Below, piece after piece: positions 1 through 10,850 of a stretch of 64,000 nt of DNA. A program made the position numbers and the translations under genes. The stretch lies in the NCBI GenBank assembly GCA_032622095.1, contig CP136063.1:76545980-76609979 (forward strand), in the 5' to 3' direction. The notes under the pieces are model-generated. The model ran no database searches and was not told the origin of the DNA. It worked only from the letters and a program-made list of their open reading frames with translations. Positions within the stretch are counted from its first letter, which is position 1; each line of letters starts with the position of its first letter. This DNA is from Siphonodentalium dalli (Eukaryota; Mollusca; Scaphopoda; Gadilida; Siphonodentaliidae).

Positions 1-2
1 AA

Positions 3-899
3 ACACAGAATGCTTTCAACATTTTAATGGAGAGTAGTAGAAAATTATCATGGCCTGGCAAGTTCCCGTCTCCAGTGATAAAGAAAAACCATGAACTTTT
101 TAACAATTTCGTTAGCTGGTTGAAGGACCAAAAGTTAGGCTTCATGCCGGCATCTGTTGAAACAATTGGACGTGATTTTTGTAAGGATGTTACCCAAGCC
201 ATCTGGTATACAGATCAGTTTAGAAGTCGGTTTGATGATAGGGGATTCCACCTGCCAAAGCTTTTTGATGTATTCTGCGGTTACAATAATCCAACTTCAC
301 ATAAACATAAACTACCTCAAGTGGACGCTGAGGAGTTGTTGTTGCATGCCACAAAATTGGAGCGCATCATCGATCAACCATGGATACAGGCTGAAATGTG
401 GGCAGTTATAAAATGTGCTCTATGCCAGATGTCAGACTGCCTTCATAAGTACGTCGGCTATCTTGAGGACAAACGCAAAACTGTATCTGACAATCGATCA
501 TGTGAAACGATTATACGAAGCGACGATACTAGTGAAATTCTTACTATGTTTTCTACTCAGAATCCAATCAAGCCCACTTTCGTTGCTAGATACAAGCCAC
601 TGATTGATACTTTGTTAGCCTCTGCACCATACGAACCATTTCCCGTTGATGACTTCACCCCTGAAGATCTCAGGAAAAGGCGCTATTATTTGGAAAACCT
701 TTCACAAGCCACCCCATTCAAATGTTATATGTTTCGTCATTCATTTGGAAACAGTCTTGGTACCTACCACTTCATATGGAAAACATCCGCATTCGATACC
801 GAGGAAAATATTATCAATGAAAACAACAAGATATGCAATAAATTACGACTGGATATGCCAAGTTTCACACCCGTGCGATGCGCAAAAAGTTTGTTTTGA
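3..899 (+). pseudogene. DDE transposase-like protein, amino-terminal part (frame 1 of 2)
   Basis: A 290-residue reading frame starts at the first ATG (27), but the frame is open to the window edge, so the true start may lie outside. It ends at 897-899, overlapping the next frame by about 58 bases (842-899). I recognise the style of a multicopy gene found in many marine invertebrate genomes, in which this part precedes a DDE catalytic region in one protein. No catalytic motif or zinc finger is visible here. Near the end this frame reads LDMPSF and then drifts into PVRCAKSLF. The other frame at the same place reads FHTRAMRKKF, which fits the family better. I infer one gene with a one-base loss between about 855 and 866. 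The alternatives are a genuine -1 frameshift or an intron. It may be the left portion of a transposon whose left end is outside the window. Confidence 0.6.
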
Positions 900-3001
900 A
901 ATGTGGTAGAATGTGTGGCACCAATGTTGCTGCCCTCAGGTTTATATACAGAGACCTCACAGGTGATGCTTCTTCAGCAGACACAGCTGCAACTCAGTTG
1001 ATGGACCAGAGAGTTGCGTTAGCATTTAGTATGGAGGATCCCAGTATTGTTACCGATATGCGCCATCACAATGAAGGGAGACCTCCGAAATATGACATAT
1101 TTTTCGATAAATGTAAGACATATTTAGAAAATGTGGTTGAGGAAGTCGTTCAGGAGAGGCGCCATGGAGACGAATTAACATATCTGGCTTCAGCGATTTC
1201 AGTACCGACTCTGTTAAAAGAAGTTGCAGCTCTTTGTGATCCCGACATACCGATACCCAGCGAACAGTGGCTTCGTTTACAATTTGCACCAAAAAATCCG
1301 TTCACTGAAGCTTCCCTCCAATTCACTGGGAGACTAAATGTTAAATTCATGGTGCAAGCACGCATTTATCGTAAACAACATGAGGATGACCACTATGCAG
1401 CTGCTATGTTCAGGTATCTACGTGAAATGGCTGTGAAACATAGAGAAATTGTTAATTTTGTATGCGTTGATGACAAGCACTGTTGCAAGGTGGGTGAACC
1501 AGGCCTACCTGTTGCTGCAGTTGATCGTGGGAGGCAGGTTATTGTTACCACAGATAGGAAATTTGCAGTTGCTGATCATGATTTCACAAAGTCCAGCATT
1601 ATCCCCAGTGTTGTGATGCTTGTTGACATCCCAGATGAAATAACAGGGTCATTCTATAGAGGAAAGGTCTTTGTAGGTGTCAAGGATCATGTATTTGAGG
1701 CCTCATATTCAATGCGGCATATGGCCGAGCTTTCACAAATTCTTGAAGATAATTCTGATGGAGATGTCTCAAAACCTGTGCTCTACCTCTACAGTGATGG
1801 TGGACCTGATCACCGACTGACTTACCTCACTGTACAAGCTTCGTTGGTGGCTATTTTCAGAAAACTAAACCTTGACATGCTGGTTGCTTGTAGAACAGCC
1901 CCAAATAGTTCATGGAGGAATCCACCAGAAAGGATCATGTCGATAATTAATCTGGCCCTCAACACAGTTGGACTTATGAGACAAAACATGGAGGAAAAAT
2001 TTGAAGTCGCTATAAAATCAGCAAATTCCATGACTGACATAAGACAAAAGGCTGAGAAATGTCCTGGTCTGAAGGAAGCATTTTTGGAGAGCATATCTCC
2101 AGTAAAATCACTCCTGAACAATCTATTAAAAAAACTGTCTCTCAAAGATCACCCTTTCCAGACATTTGACGCAGCTTCTGATGAGAAGATTGACCACCTG
2201 TGGGATGAACTGCGAAAAATAGACAAAACAATCTGCGCTGACCAGAATACCAGTGCACTACTGAAATCTAAGCTTGAGCTAAAAGCTTTCATGGATCACT
2301 GTTGTGTGTCCAGGCATTATTCGTTCACAATAAGTAAATGTGGAAAGCCCAACTGTGACATATGCAAGCCCCTGTGTTTGCTAACAGAGGATTTTAGACA
2401 GCTTCATCGAGTGCCAGATCCCGTACCTGATAATGATGAACACTACCAAGCTTTTGCTGATTTATATGGAACTGATACATCAGAAAAACATAGACCATCA
2501 CTTTTGTCAAAAGCCAAAACTGCCCACGGGATCCCATTTAGTCCATCTGCACAAACGGCAAACACACTTAAGATGAACATGAAGTGTACTGAATGTGACA
2601 AACTAAGAGTAATATACTGTGACAGGAAACTCAATCTTAATGACCAGTCAGTACTGAACCGTGTTCTTGAGTTGTACTCTTATTCTTGTGGTGCAATCTT
2701 ACAGGATCTAAAACACCCAAAAGCTCCTACTATCAATCAAGTTTTAGACAGGGTGTTTGTTCGTCAAAACCTGAGATGTTCCGATGACATTGAAATACCA
2801 TATTATAGCAGCAAATGTTTTCCAGATATATGTATTAAATGTGGAGGGACAGATGAACTGAACAGGGATGATGGCAGTTACCCACAGTGCCAATCATGTA
2901 TTGAGCTTTTTCAAAAAGTACTTTGCCGTAAACGTAACATCCATGCTGATAAACAATCAAAGTTGAAGAACAAACGGGCTTCTAAGAAACCTAAAACCTA
3001 A
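842..3001 (+). pseudogene. DDE transposase-like protein, catalytic and zinc-binding part (frame 2 of 2)
   Basis: The frame is open from 842 to the stop at 2999-3001. The first ATG (878) gives 707 residues, but the protein probably continues from the upstream frame. Numbering from that ATG, a DDE triad can be read: D198 (in VCVDDKH), D307 (in LYSDGGPDH) and E351 (in WRNPPER). The D-to-E spacing of 43 fits an RNase H-fold transposase that cuts and joins DNA using two metal ions. After the catalytic core there are Cys clusters near C488-C496 and C570-C573, then a zinc ribbon C652-x2-C655...C671-x2-C674, and a Lys/Arg-rich tail that could be a nuclear signal. There are no internal stops over 2.1 kb, so decay is recent. 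I cannot place it in a named superfamily. A domesticated host gene is possible. Catalytic assignment is by motif only. Confidence 0.65.
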
Positions 3002-3286
3002 TGTGAACATTTAAACGATACAAACGTTCAATATATTAGTACATCACATTAGATAGACATGGTGAAGGAGACTAATATTGTTTGGTTTTGAACAGTTTTA
3101 ATAACCATAATTTGGTTAATTGTTTTCACAGTTATGTTCATGCACATCATGATTCATTAAATTCACATTCAGAGAAAGGATAAATCTCAATCCCATATAT
3201 TGCTTGAAGAAGAGACATTTCAGAGTCATAGGAAAGTTGCTCTGAAGTGTGGGATATCAAACCATGCTGAATGAGGTAAAGATAAT

Positions 3287-3797
3287 GGCTGCGGACACAC
3301 GTACCACAGTAGCGATGGCATAGTAGGTGTGACAATTAATTATGGTAGAGTTTGGTGACAATTGGTCAACATAATTTATATGCCATAGGGAGTCGTGTCG
3401 CGCGCCGCATATTCGCACAGTGAGTCGATTGACCAATTAACCCATTGAGTTTCACCAAGGTTGATCTCTACTCATTACGTTTAGCCACATTGTATTCTCT
3501 ACGATACATAAAATTGCACGACCGATCGTCCAGAATTGTCTTATGTGTTGGCATTAAAAATATAACATTGCGTGTTGAGTAACGATCAACAGCGACAAGA
3601 CATTCGGTTTGATAAATCATTGAGATGTCGATCTCGACGCCCATAGAGCTTGGAAAAGACTCATTGTGTGAATGTGCGGCGGGCGACATGTCTCGCTATG
3701 GCACAGGAATATGACGACCAATTGTCACCAAAATTGCACCATAATTAATTGTCACACCTACTATGCCATCGCTACTGTGCTACGTGTGTCCGCAGCC
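3287..3797. mobile_element. Inverted-repeat DNA transposon, family GGCTGCGG, short copy
   Basis: The ends are about 130-bp inverted repeats beginning GGCTGCGGACACACGTA and including GATGGCATAGTAGGTGTGAC. The trinucleotide AAT lies on both sides (3284-3286 and 3798-3800), a possible 3-bp target duplication. No coding capacity is seen. A longer relative at 32515-33212 shares the ends and the next ~120 bp, so this copy is probably an internal deletion derivative. The superfamily is not assigned; a 3-bp duplication would allow a PIF/Harbinger-like origin, but that is only a guess. Confidence 0.75.
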
Positions 3798-4759
3798 AAT
3801 GTTGCATATGTTTGTTTTGTCACGACACAATTTGAGGATATACGATGTACCTCTGACATGATGTGTCCATGTCTAAAACAAACTTGTGTGTTATTATACT
3901 TTACAATTTGGCATCATATTTACTATTTAAACAGATATATGGTTCATTCATCACATTTGTTGGAAGTTCCTACTGAAGATATACATGTGCATAAAAGTAC
4001 AGGGAGAATAAGTGAGGAAAATATATTGTTTTTTAGTCAGAACTTCCAACAACTGTTAAGTATCAGCTCAGAATGGGGAAACAAGGTTAATATACACAAT
4101 TACCATACTTATTATACCAGCTGAAAAAAATAAAAAATAAAAATAAAACCCTCCCTCCCTCATTGATTTGAAAATAAAATTGCCCGAGAACCAAAACACT
4201 TTTTTTTTTTGGCCTTATAATAACATTTTATTTATGTAGCTTTTGACATCGGCCTCGAGTGGGCGTATCTGTCAATAAATTTATCTTATCTTTATCTTAA
4301 TTGCCTAAAACTTCAGGACATGGTTACTGACACATTGAATATATGTAACAGGTATTGTGTTGACGGCAAATATTTAGTGACTATGACTTAGCTGCGAAAT
4401 AAACTTATCCAACAATATGTATTATGCAACGGACACATTCGACATAGTTATGTATAGTGAGTATGCACTTTGTATCATATTGATATAACCAACTCCTCTC
4501 TGCCACCTTAGTCGGAGGATATTTTGGTCAGCGACCTATTGTTAATACGCCCACTAGGGTGTATACTGCGAGGCTGATCTGGCGATGTCGTATGAGCTAT
4601 GGGGTAATTATATTAATAACGTACTCGCTATATTGCGTAAGGGTTTGACTTTTTGCAGAATGTATGTATTCGCGGATGTTTATTCGCGAATGTCTCATTG
4701 TTGCAGTTTGTAACTTTTATTAATTAATTAATTAAAAAGTTAATTGTTTTCGATATTTA
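3798..4759. other. No gene seen; low-complexity patches
   Basis: Nothing coding is convincing here. There is an A-rich run near 4125-4150, a T run at 4201-4210, and a TTAA microsatellite at about 4719-4735. The stretch 4272-4304 (a polyadenylation-like AATAAA followed by TTATCTT repeats) resembles the 3' tail of a LINE or SINE, but no body can be recognised upstream. Confidence 0.5.
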
Positions 4760-5106
4760 GGTGTGAACAATGGCTGGGCCACTCTTGAATTTTTTATTGC
4801 GGGAACACAGTGCATAATATGACAGCTAACATTGCTGATGAAGTATGTCTCAATTGGAATGTAGACTAAATGTCGTATTGCGAAGTATCGCGTGGATGTA
4901 TTTAATCCGATTAGCAGATGTTGTGTCCGCATATAGAGGCTTTCTGGTGTGGTGAATGAGAAACCTTCAGCGATAAACTGCAGTTGTAATAATTTAAAGG
5001 ATTGGTTGTTTTAAGGGAATTCTGAGATGGTAAGTGCATTCGTGAAACCAATATATTGTATATATGCCTAATGATATGATGTCGAGGGCGTTACTGACTA
5101 TGGTTT
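4760..5106 (+). repeat. Block P, copy 1 (partner at 27247-27593)
   Basis: About 345 bp match 27247-27593 in the same orientation, by eye at about 80-85 percent. Shared landmarks include GTGAACAATGGCTGGG at the start, the phrase GCTGATGAAGTATGTCTCA, and GGGCGTTAC near the end. The block runs into the signal-peptide exon at 5076-5159, so it may be the promoter, 5' UTR and first exon of a duplicated gene, or a dispersed repeat that happens to carry the start. Confidence 0.65.
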
Positions 5107-5159
5107 TCTTGTTATTATTACTTGGTTCAATTATGAGTGCCGGGAACAGCGTTGACTTG
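5076..5159 (+). CDS. Possible first coding exon: signal peptide
   Basis: Two adjacent ATGs (5076, 5079) open a 28-codon stretch that reads like a secretory signal: a short basic start (MMSR), a Leu-rich core (VFLLLLLG), and small residues suited to cleavage (SAGNS). The frame then meets a good splice donor, TTG|GTAAGA, at 5159/5160. The codon after Leu is complete, so the intron would be phase 0. I cannot find the next exon. The related block at 27558 keeps the beginning (ATG...AGGGCGTTA) but has lost the Leu core, suggesting a dead paralogue. The call rests on composition and the donor only, and chance is a real alternative. Confidence 0.4.
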
Positions 5160-5400
5160 GTAAGACGATACTTTTATCATGTTCGCTTCGGTGTCACAAA
5201 GTTCAAGCGTATTTCGAAATAGTACTATTTACACGCGCACGAATTCGACATTGAACTTTTAGGTGACAGCCAATCGCAAAGACGCTTCGAAATATCAAAT
5301 TAACGGGAGGTGTTTTAGTTACTAAATAAAAACACCTGGGATTATTAAATACCCGAAGCCCAATAACAGACTCAAGTCATATGATAAATGAGAAGATGAC

Positions 5401-5440
5401 TTTATCTAAAAATAAATATTTCACTTGATTCCATTAGATA
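5401..5440. repeat. Short dispersed repeat (partner 5872-5915)
   Basis: About 40 bases around AAATATTTCACTTGATTCCA recur at 5872-5915, each preceded by GAGAAGATGACT about 15 bases upstream. No function is evident. The two copies flank the foldback element at 5451-5595 and a ~270-bp spacer. Confidence 0.6.
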
Positions 5441-5450
5441 AATAGATAGA

Positions 5451-5595
5451 ACGACACAAGTATGTGAACTGGTTAACGTTATTGCACGAGTTTGTTGTGA
5501 CGCGTTGGTAAAACGAGAACCGGAGGTTCGAGTTTTACCTCGCGGCACGACAAACGAGTGTAATAAGACGTTAACATGTTCACACAATTGTGTTG
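5451..5595. mobile_element. Foldback element, about 145 bp
   Basis: The left half (ACACAAGTATGTGAAC, GTTAACGT, ACGAGTTTGTTGTG) is mirrored on the right (CACGACAAACGAGTGT, ACGTTAACATGTTCAC, AATTGTGTT). The arms are imperfect and about 60-70 bp, meeting near 5520. The core GGTTCGAGTTTTACC looks like a polymerase III B box, but no cloverleaf can be folded around it, so I prefer a foldback MITE. Confidence 0.6.
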
Positions 5596-5980
5596 TTCTG
5601 TGTTTATTGCACACTCTGAAGATTTCAGCTTGTAACATACTAACATTTAGGTCGATATTGTTGTATTTAATTGAACAAACGTGTGCTTAATGTAGACTAT
5701 ACCCCATAATTTAGCGAAGACATTTTCTGTTAAAGTTGACGTCGCCAGTGACGTTGTTGACGTAATAGGTTTGTATTGTTCAAGCACAATACACATTTTT
5801 TTATTGAACGTTTCAATTCTTCTGTATTTTGCACAAATAAGCCATTGTGTGTGCAATAAAAGAGAAGATGACTTGATCTAAAAATAAATATTTCACTTGA
5901 TTCCATTAGATTCTAGATAGTTGAAATATAAATTTGAAGTTGGCGGAATTAAACAAATGTGCATTATTAATGGACATTAA

Positions 5981-6372
5981 CCCTTTACCCAACAAAACGG
6001 CCAAAACCGGCCAAATAAAGCTTCAACAGCCTAAAATATCTTCGGTCTGTCTCAATAGAACCATACAAATATGGATATCATTGGAACCGGCTCCTTGACC
6101 ACATTGTGGTAGTTACAGTTATGCCCTGTGCCAATGCATTCTCTTATATATGCGAGTCGACCATAGGTCGCCTCGCATATATAAGAGAATGCAATGGCCT
6201 AAACAAAATCTTTTTTAAACACTTTTTACCATTTTTTCTTACATTCTTTAACAATTTTATAATTTTTAATGTGTTAAGCCAATACATTCTCTTATATATG
6301 CGAGGCGACCTATGGTCGACTCGCATATATAAGAGAATGCATTGGCACAGGGCCCTTCTGTTGGGTAAAGGG
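5981..6372. mobile_element. piggyBac-like MITE with two inverted hairpins
   Basis: TTAA occurs at 5977-5980 and 6373-6376, immediately outside a 14-bp terminal inverted repeat CCCTTTACCCAACA. TTAA duplication with CCCT-type ends is the piggyBac signature. Inside are two near-identical ~60-bp hairpins (about 6129-6190 and 6282-6346) built on ATTCTCTTATATATGCGAG and its complement, placed in opposite orientation so the whole element is nearly palindromic. It has no coding sequence. Confidence 0.8.
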
Positions 6373-6376
6373 TTAA

Positions 6377-7190
6377 TAAACACCAGTAATGTCTACGAAA
6401 CTCCACAACTGTTTACTATTCCGGGTAGTTTTAGACACGGTACACACCGCCGTTATTTAGTATTCAGTAATTTTTAAATAGTTGGGTTTTCCACCCAGAT
6501 TCAAAGCATACAGACCCATTCAGATGAAATGTGGTAAAATTGGTGTAGTGGGAATTCACCGACATCCAATCTGTATATGTGTTGTTATAACATATTAATT
6601 GAAAATTTTGCTGAAACCTGCCAGTGCATTTTTAGTGCAATTTCACGAAAAGTTTACTGTCTTAATATTAAATCTTAGCTTCGTGGATTTTGGTTCAATT
6701 GTCAGTTTGACTGGAATTAATAATTTATTGTCAATGAAATTTCAGTGAAATGTGACTGGGATTTCAGTCAATGTTTCTCCGTTATAATGAATAGGTGAAT
6801 TGGATTATATATTTCACTGTTTGTGTCAACTTTCCTTCACACTTGCAGCCAATAAGTTGATTTTGTTTTCAAAATTTGAGGTACCTGAAAACATTCTATA
6901 CAAGCAGTTTTAAGTTCCATGTTGACATGTGCGACTAATGTTCTACAAATCGTACGGAGAACAATTCTAATAGCTTTGGCAACAAACAATAAATTTAATT
7001 ATTGTATAACGTTTACGCATGTAACATATCTGGATACTTTTGGAAGTTACACCAAAGTGGCAAATTTAGATGCTTGTGGTAGAATTCTGCAAACATGTAT
7101 CTAGAACTGCCGTTTAGCGACAAAAGAGTTTGAACAGGAACGTCTCCAGAGCGCGGCAAAATACGCCCGTGGTAATTTTAACAAAGGACC
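6377..7190. other. No gene or clear repeat seen
   Basis: AT-rich sequence with only short chance frames. The 61-codon frame at 6919-7104 has no recognisable domain. Confidence 0.5.
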
Positions 7191-7870
7191 ATAGTGAGTA
7201 ATCCATATGCCAGATTTGAAAACAAACAGATAACTCTAACTAAAGCTTTCACCCGGAAACAAAAATATTCGTCAATCTATAAGTCAACAAGGACCTTAAC
7301 TCCGGCTAGAATAGCGGACGGAACCCAAATTCGAAGTTGACCTTTAGTTTTAATTGGCTAATCTGCATATAAAATTTGAAAACGGTTAGACAACTAAATC
7401 TAAAGATGATACCCGGAAACGAAAATAATCGGCAAATTCTGAGTCGACAAGACCATAACTCCGGCAAATGTAGGCGGACCGAATTCGAAGTTGACCTGTA
7501 AAAAATGTTCTTGCCGCTAATCGACATACACAATTTGAAATAGTAAAACAACTAAAATTAAAGATATAATCCGAAAGCCAAAATAATTGGCAAATTCTAA
7601 GTCGACAAGGACCATAACGCTGGCGAAATTGGCGGGCGGAACCCAAATTCGATCTTGACCTGTATTGTTGGCTTAAAAATTCACATACCAGATTCGTTTC
7701 CATTCAGTTCAGACTTACTAAAGTTAGCATCCGGAAACGAAAATTGAGTACAAATTACAACAAAAAGGGCCCTAACTCTGGAACAAATTGGCGGTCGGAA
7801 CCCAAATTCGAACTTTACATGTATCTGGTGTTAAATTTTATTCCATTTAGTACATAATTACTAAAGTTAT
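7190..7870. repeat. Degenerate tandem repeat, unit about 145 bp
   Basis: About 4-5 diverged units share the phrases GGACCATAACTCCGGC, GGAACCCAAATTCGAA, TTGACCTGTA and ACCCGGAAACGAAAATAAT. These recur near 7290, 7450, 7610 and 7770. The small reading frames across the array are products of the repeat. Confidence 0.7.
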
Positions 7871-8678
7871 CGTCCGGAAAAGCATAAACAAAATCGAACG
7901 GACAGAAACACTAACAATACGTTCCGGGTTTTTTTTCAAACGGATGTATACAAGTGTACTGTAATTATACCACAGCTGTTTGGCAAATATTGATATGTGT
8001 ATGGTAAGAAATTTACCGCTAACATATAACATGTACTATATGTAACTGAGTCTTGAGTTATCTGGGGTATCATATCACCAGTTCTGTTAACCCTACATGT
8101 GATATATCTGCTTTTGGTGGACCCTCACCCCCTATTCAAATACATGCATTAAGTTCGTGCGCTGTTTTCGCTATGTGTGCATCATTGGCAAGAATGTGAA
8201 CTAAGGATACTTCCAGCAGTGAACTTGGGTTAAAGATATGGTACCTAAATAAACTCAGTTTAAGATCTGAACTCACAATTAGAAATATGCATGTTATGGT
8301 GGATGATATCGGTTGACCCGAAATTCGAACAAAACTATGTACGTTATAAAATTTAATTTTCAAGTCTAACAAATGGCGATAGTTTTTTCTAGAATAGCAC
8401 TAATTGAATTAATGTCATGCAGACGAGAAATCGGGTTTCTCTATGGGCCTATTTCAGCACCAGATATTCGCTCTTTATAGATGTGTTTTCATCGTGGCCC
8501 GCACCATCCAACATAATAACGTGTATAAGTCCACCATCAGCTTATATCAGAATAAAATAAGTCCAATGTGAACCAATGTCAATATTTAGGTCCAATATGA
8601 ACATATTTGTCCGAGGATATATTGAAGTATAGCACAATAACATGATCAATATATGGAAAGGAGTAGGATATGTCTGTC
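7870..8678. other. No gene or clear repeat seen
   Basis: Unremarkable AT-rich sequence. Minus-strand frames of 61 and 78 codons here show no domain or splice context. Confidence 0.45.
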
Positions 8679-10567
8679 CTGGGCCCTATACTATAGATTT
8701 CCAATAGCCGTGTTTGAACACGTGGACAACGTTGCTCGGTATTTTCCTAGTCTTGTAAAGCGAGACTTGTGTTCTATAGTACTCGAGCAATTATATTCTT
8801 GTAATATTCCTTGCATTTATATTGGAATTTAACAATATGCGATTACACTTTTTCACACCATACATCGTTGTGAACTGATATATATTCTCGGAGAGCCATT
8901 CTGTAACTGGGATTCATTTCAGCAGCAAGGTGCTCGGTTTTTGGGGTGAATGGAGTGTCCCAACGCTGCATCTGTTTATTATTCTATAGTACTCGAATTG
9001 TCTATCTTGGGGGAAAAACAAGAACTCGCTTGACGGGCTGATAAATTACTAACTTAGGGAGTTCCATAGTACAGAAATAACACAAATCGGGTAGAACACG
9101 GTGTTAAAATTACAAGTATACGAGGCTGAGTTAGTGGTTGTCACCGCAATGAAACTCGTGCGAATGTCGATATGTCGGATTATCGCTTGGCGTATTGCGC
9201 ACTCATGTATTAACCCTTTGTCGACGTGCGAAGTTTCACGGGGTCAATAAAATCATTGTCATATTGGGATGATGGGATCAAATTACGCATGGGCGTAGAT
9301 ATATATATTTTTGAGATGGGTTTCATAAACAGAGACAAATTGGCTTTGATAAATAAGGGATTCCACATAAATTATGTTGTGACAGGGGCGATTCTAACCA
9401 AAATACTCAACAACTGGGAATTTCATGCAGGGACGTGTCGATGGGTGTTGTCGCATCACCATAATCTTCGTCCCAAATTTCGTGATGATTGATTTATGGA
9501 GTTAATTGGCAATTAGTTGAGAAGTTTCGATCGGTTGGAGTTGCTGGGTTGGGGATTTCTAACAGTTGGAAATCTTGAGTAACCATTGCAGATTTTCAAC
9601 CGAAAGGGGTGCAAATATAGTTTTCCGGACTCGGAAATAATATCTGGTTCAGGGATGATGTGCACTCGGGCAGCGGAGACCTTATACGTGAACGTTACCG
9701 CGATTCCATGGTAGAAAATGGCACGTGTAATTTTGGTTGTTAAATCTAAGTTTCTCCTTGAACAAAAAGTTACACCGACCCTTTGGATAATATACTTGAA
9801 ATATATATTTTCACCCTTTTAACTTGGAAATATTTTATCAGTCTATTATCTGCGGCAATTCAGTTTGTTTTAAATTAAATTGTACATGTATCGAAATCGT
9901 ATGTATATATATACGACATCCAGTTAAAAGTTTCCCTGCTCAATCTGACACTATATAATCACCGTGTGTAGGTTTTTCTGTCGATGGGGTTTATTTGTGA
10001 TCACTCTATCCGTCTCTATCCCTTTGTGTTCGTACATACATCGTTAAATATATTTGACCATGAACCATGTAAATACAAGGAAAGTCAATTAAAAGATATA
10101 TATATATTGTCTTCTATGATGTAGGTCAATAAAACATATATCTCTTATAAAGAGCGTTTTCGCTTATGATATTTTGTACTCGTGTTCAGCGTAAAATGTT
10201 GTAAGCGTTTGTGTATTTTCGCGATGCTTGTGCCATTGGGATTATGGTGCTCGTAAGTAGTTTTCATGTTCCCCATTGCCTATCATAACATTGACTTTAT
10301 ACATCAACTAAACCACTCGCCAACTGACTCAAATATATATAGCCATTACTATATCCATTAATGTATAATATTAGAGTGAGTTCCCTTTACACATTAACAA
10401 GCGTTCGCCTCTACGCGCAGCAAACGGAGATCCATAGTACTGGATTTTGTCTGCTCTTGTAAATGACGGGGAATCGCACACACTTGTAAATTACCGTATC
10501 CATAATATTCGACACGTTGTCCACGTGTTCAAACACGGCTATTCGAAATCTATAGTACAGGCCCCTG
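8679..10567. mobile_element. 1.9-kb element with ~55-bp inverted ends
   Basis: The sequence at 8679-8731 (ACTATAGATTTCCAATAGCC, then GTGTTTGAACACGTGGACAA) is repeated inverted at 10512-10567. The motif CTATAGTACT recurs inside near 8772, 8979, 9065 and 10435, as subterminal repeats often do. No transposase is encoded, so this would be a non-autonomous element. Alternatively it is two independent copies of a repeat in opposite orientation. At 9212 TTAACCCTTTGTCGACG looks like a piggyBac-type end, but I find no partner. The 88-codon frame 9226-9492 has no recognisable domain. Confidence 0.55.
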
Positions 10568-10850
10568 GTGCGCGAAGCGCACACAGGGGTCACATGTCGT
10601 TAACGCACAAAGGGACCACAGGCCCCTCCGACGCTGAATAAAGACCATCGAATGGAGCCTGTTTCAGCTAGTATGTAAATATGGCTATCTATGTACACCA
10701 ATGGTACCACATTGATGTCCAGAGTACTCCCGATTATATCTACTCATTTACAATTTAAAATAAACCTAGCAATCGTGCCAATAATTCAAAGCCATTTTTG
10801 CAATGCATTCACTGTTGACGACTATTCCATGTTTCTTACAATACTTTCAA
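10568..10850. other. Short palindrome, otherwise nothing
   Basis: A hairpin GTGCGCGAAGCGCAC lies at about 10568-10582. Similar GCGCGAAGCGCG-type hairpins occur near 56630 and 59615. No gene is seen. Confidence 0.5.

Noticed and set aside
884-888. A canonical X XXY YYZ slippery heptamer in the transposase overlap
   Set aside because: There are only five A residues and the codon phase does not give a full heptamer. A simple deletion explains the shift better.
3672-4124. 150-codon plus-strand frame
   Set aside because: It begins inside the right inverted repeat of the 3287-3797 element and runs into unrelated flank; no domain.
5490-5560. tRNA-like B box GGTTCGAGTTTTACC
   Set aside because: The sequence is part of a foldback arm, no acceptor stem or anticodon arm forms, and no A box is at the right distance.
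9226-9492. 88-codon frame beside TTAACCCTTTGTCGACG as a piggyBac gene piece
   Set aside because: No transposase motif and no matching opposite end; the TTAACCCTTT word is common in this window.
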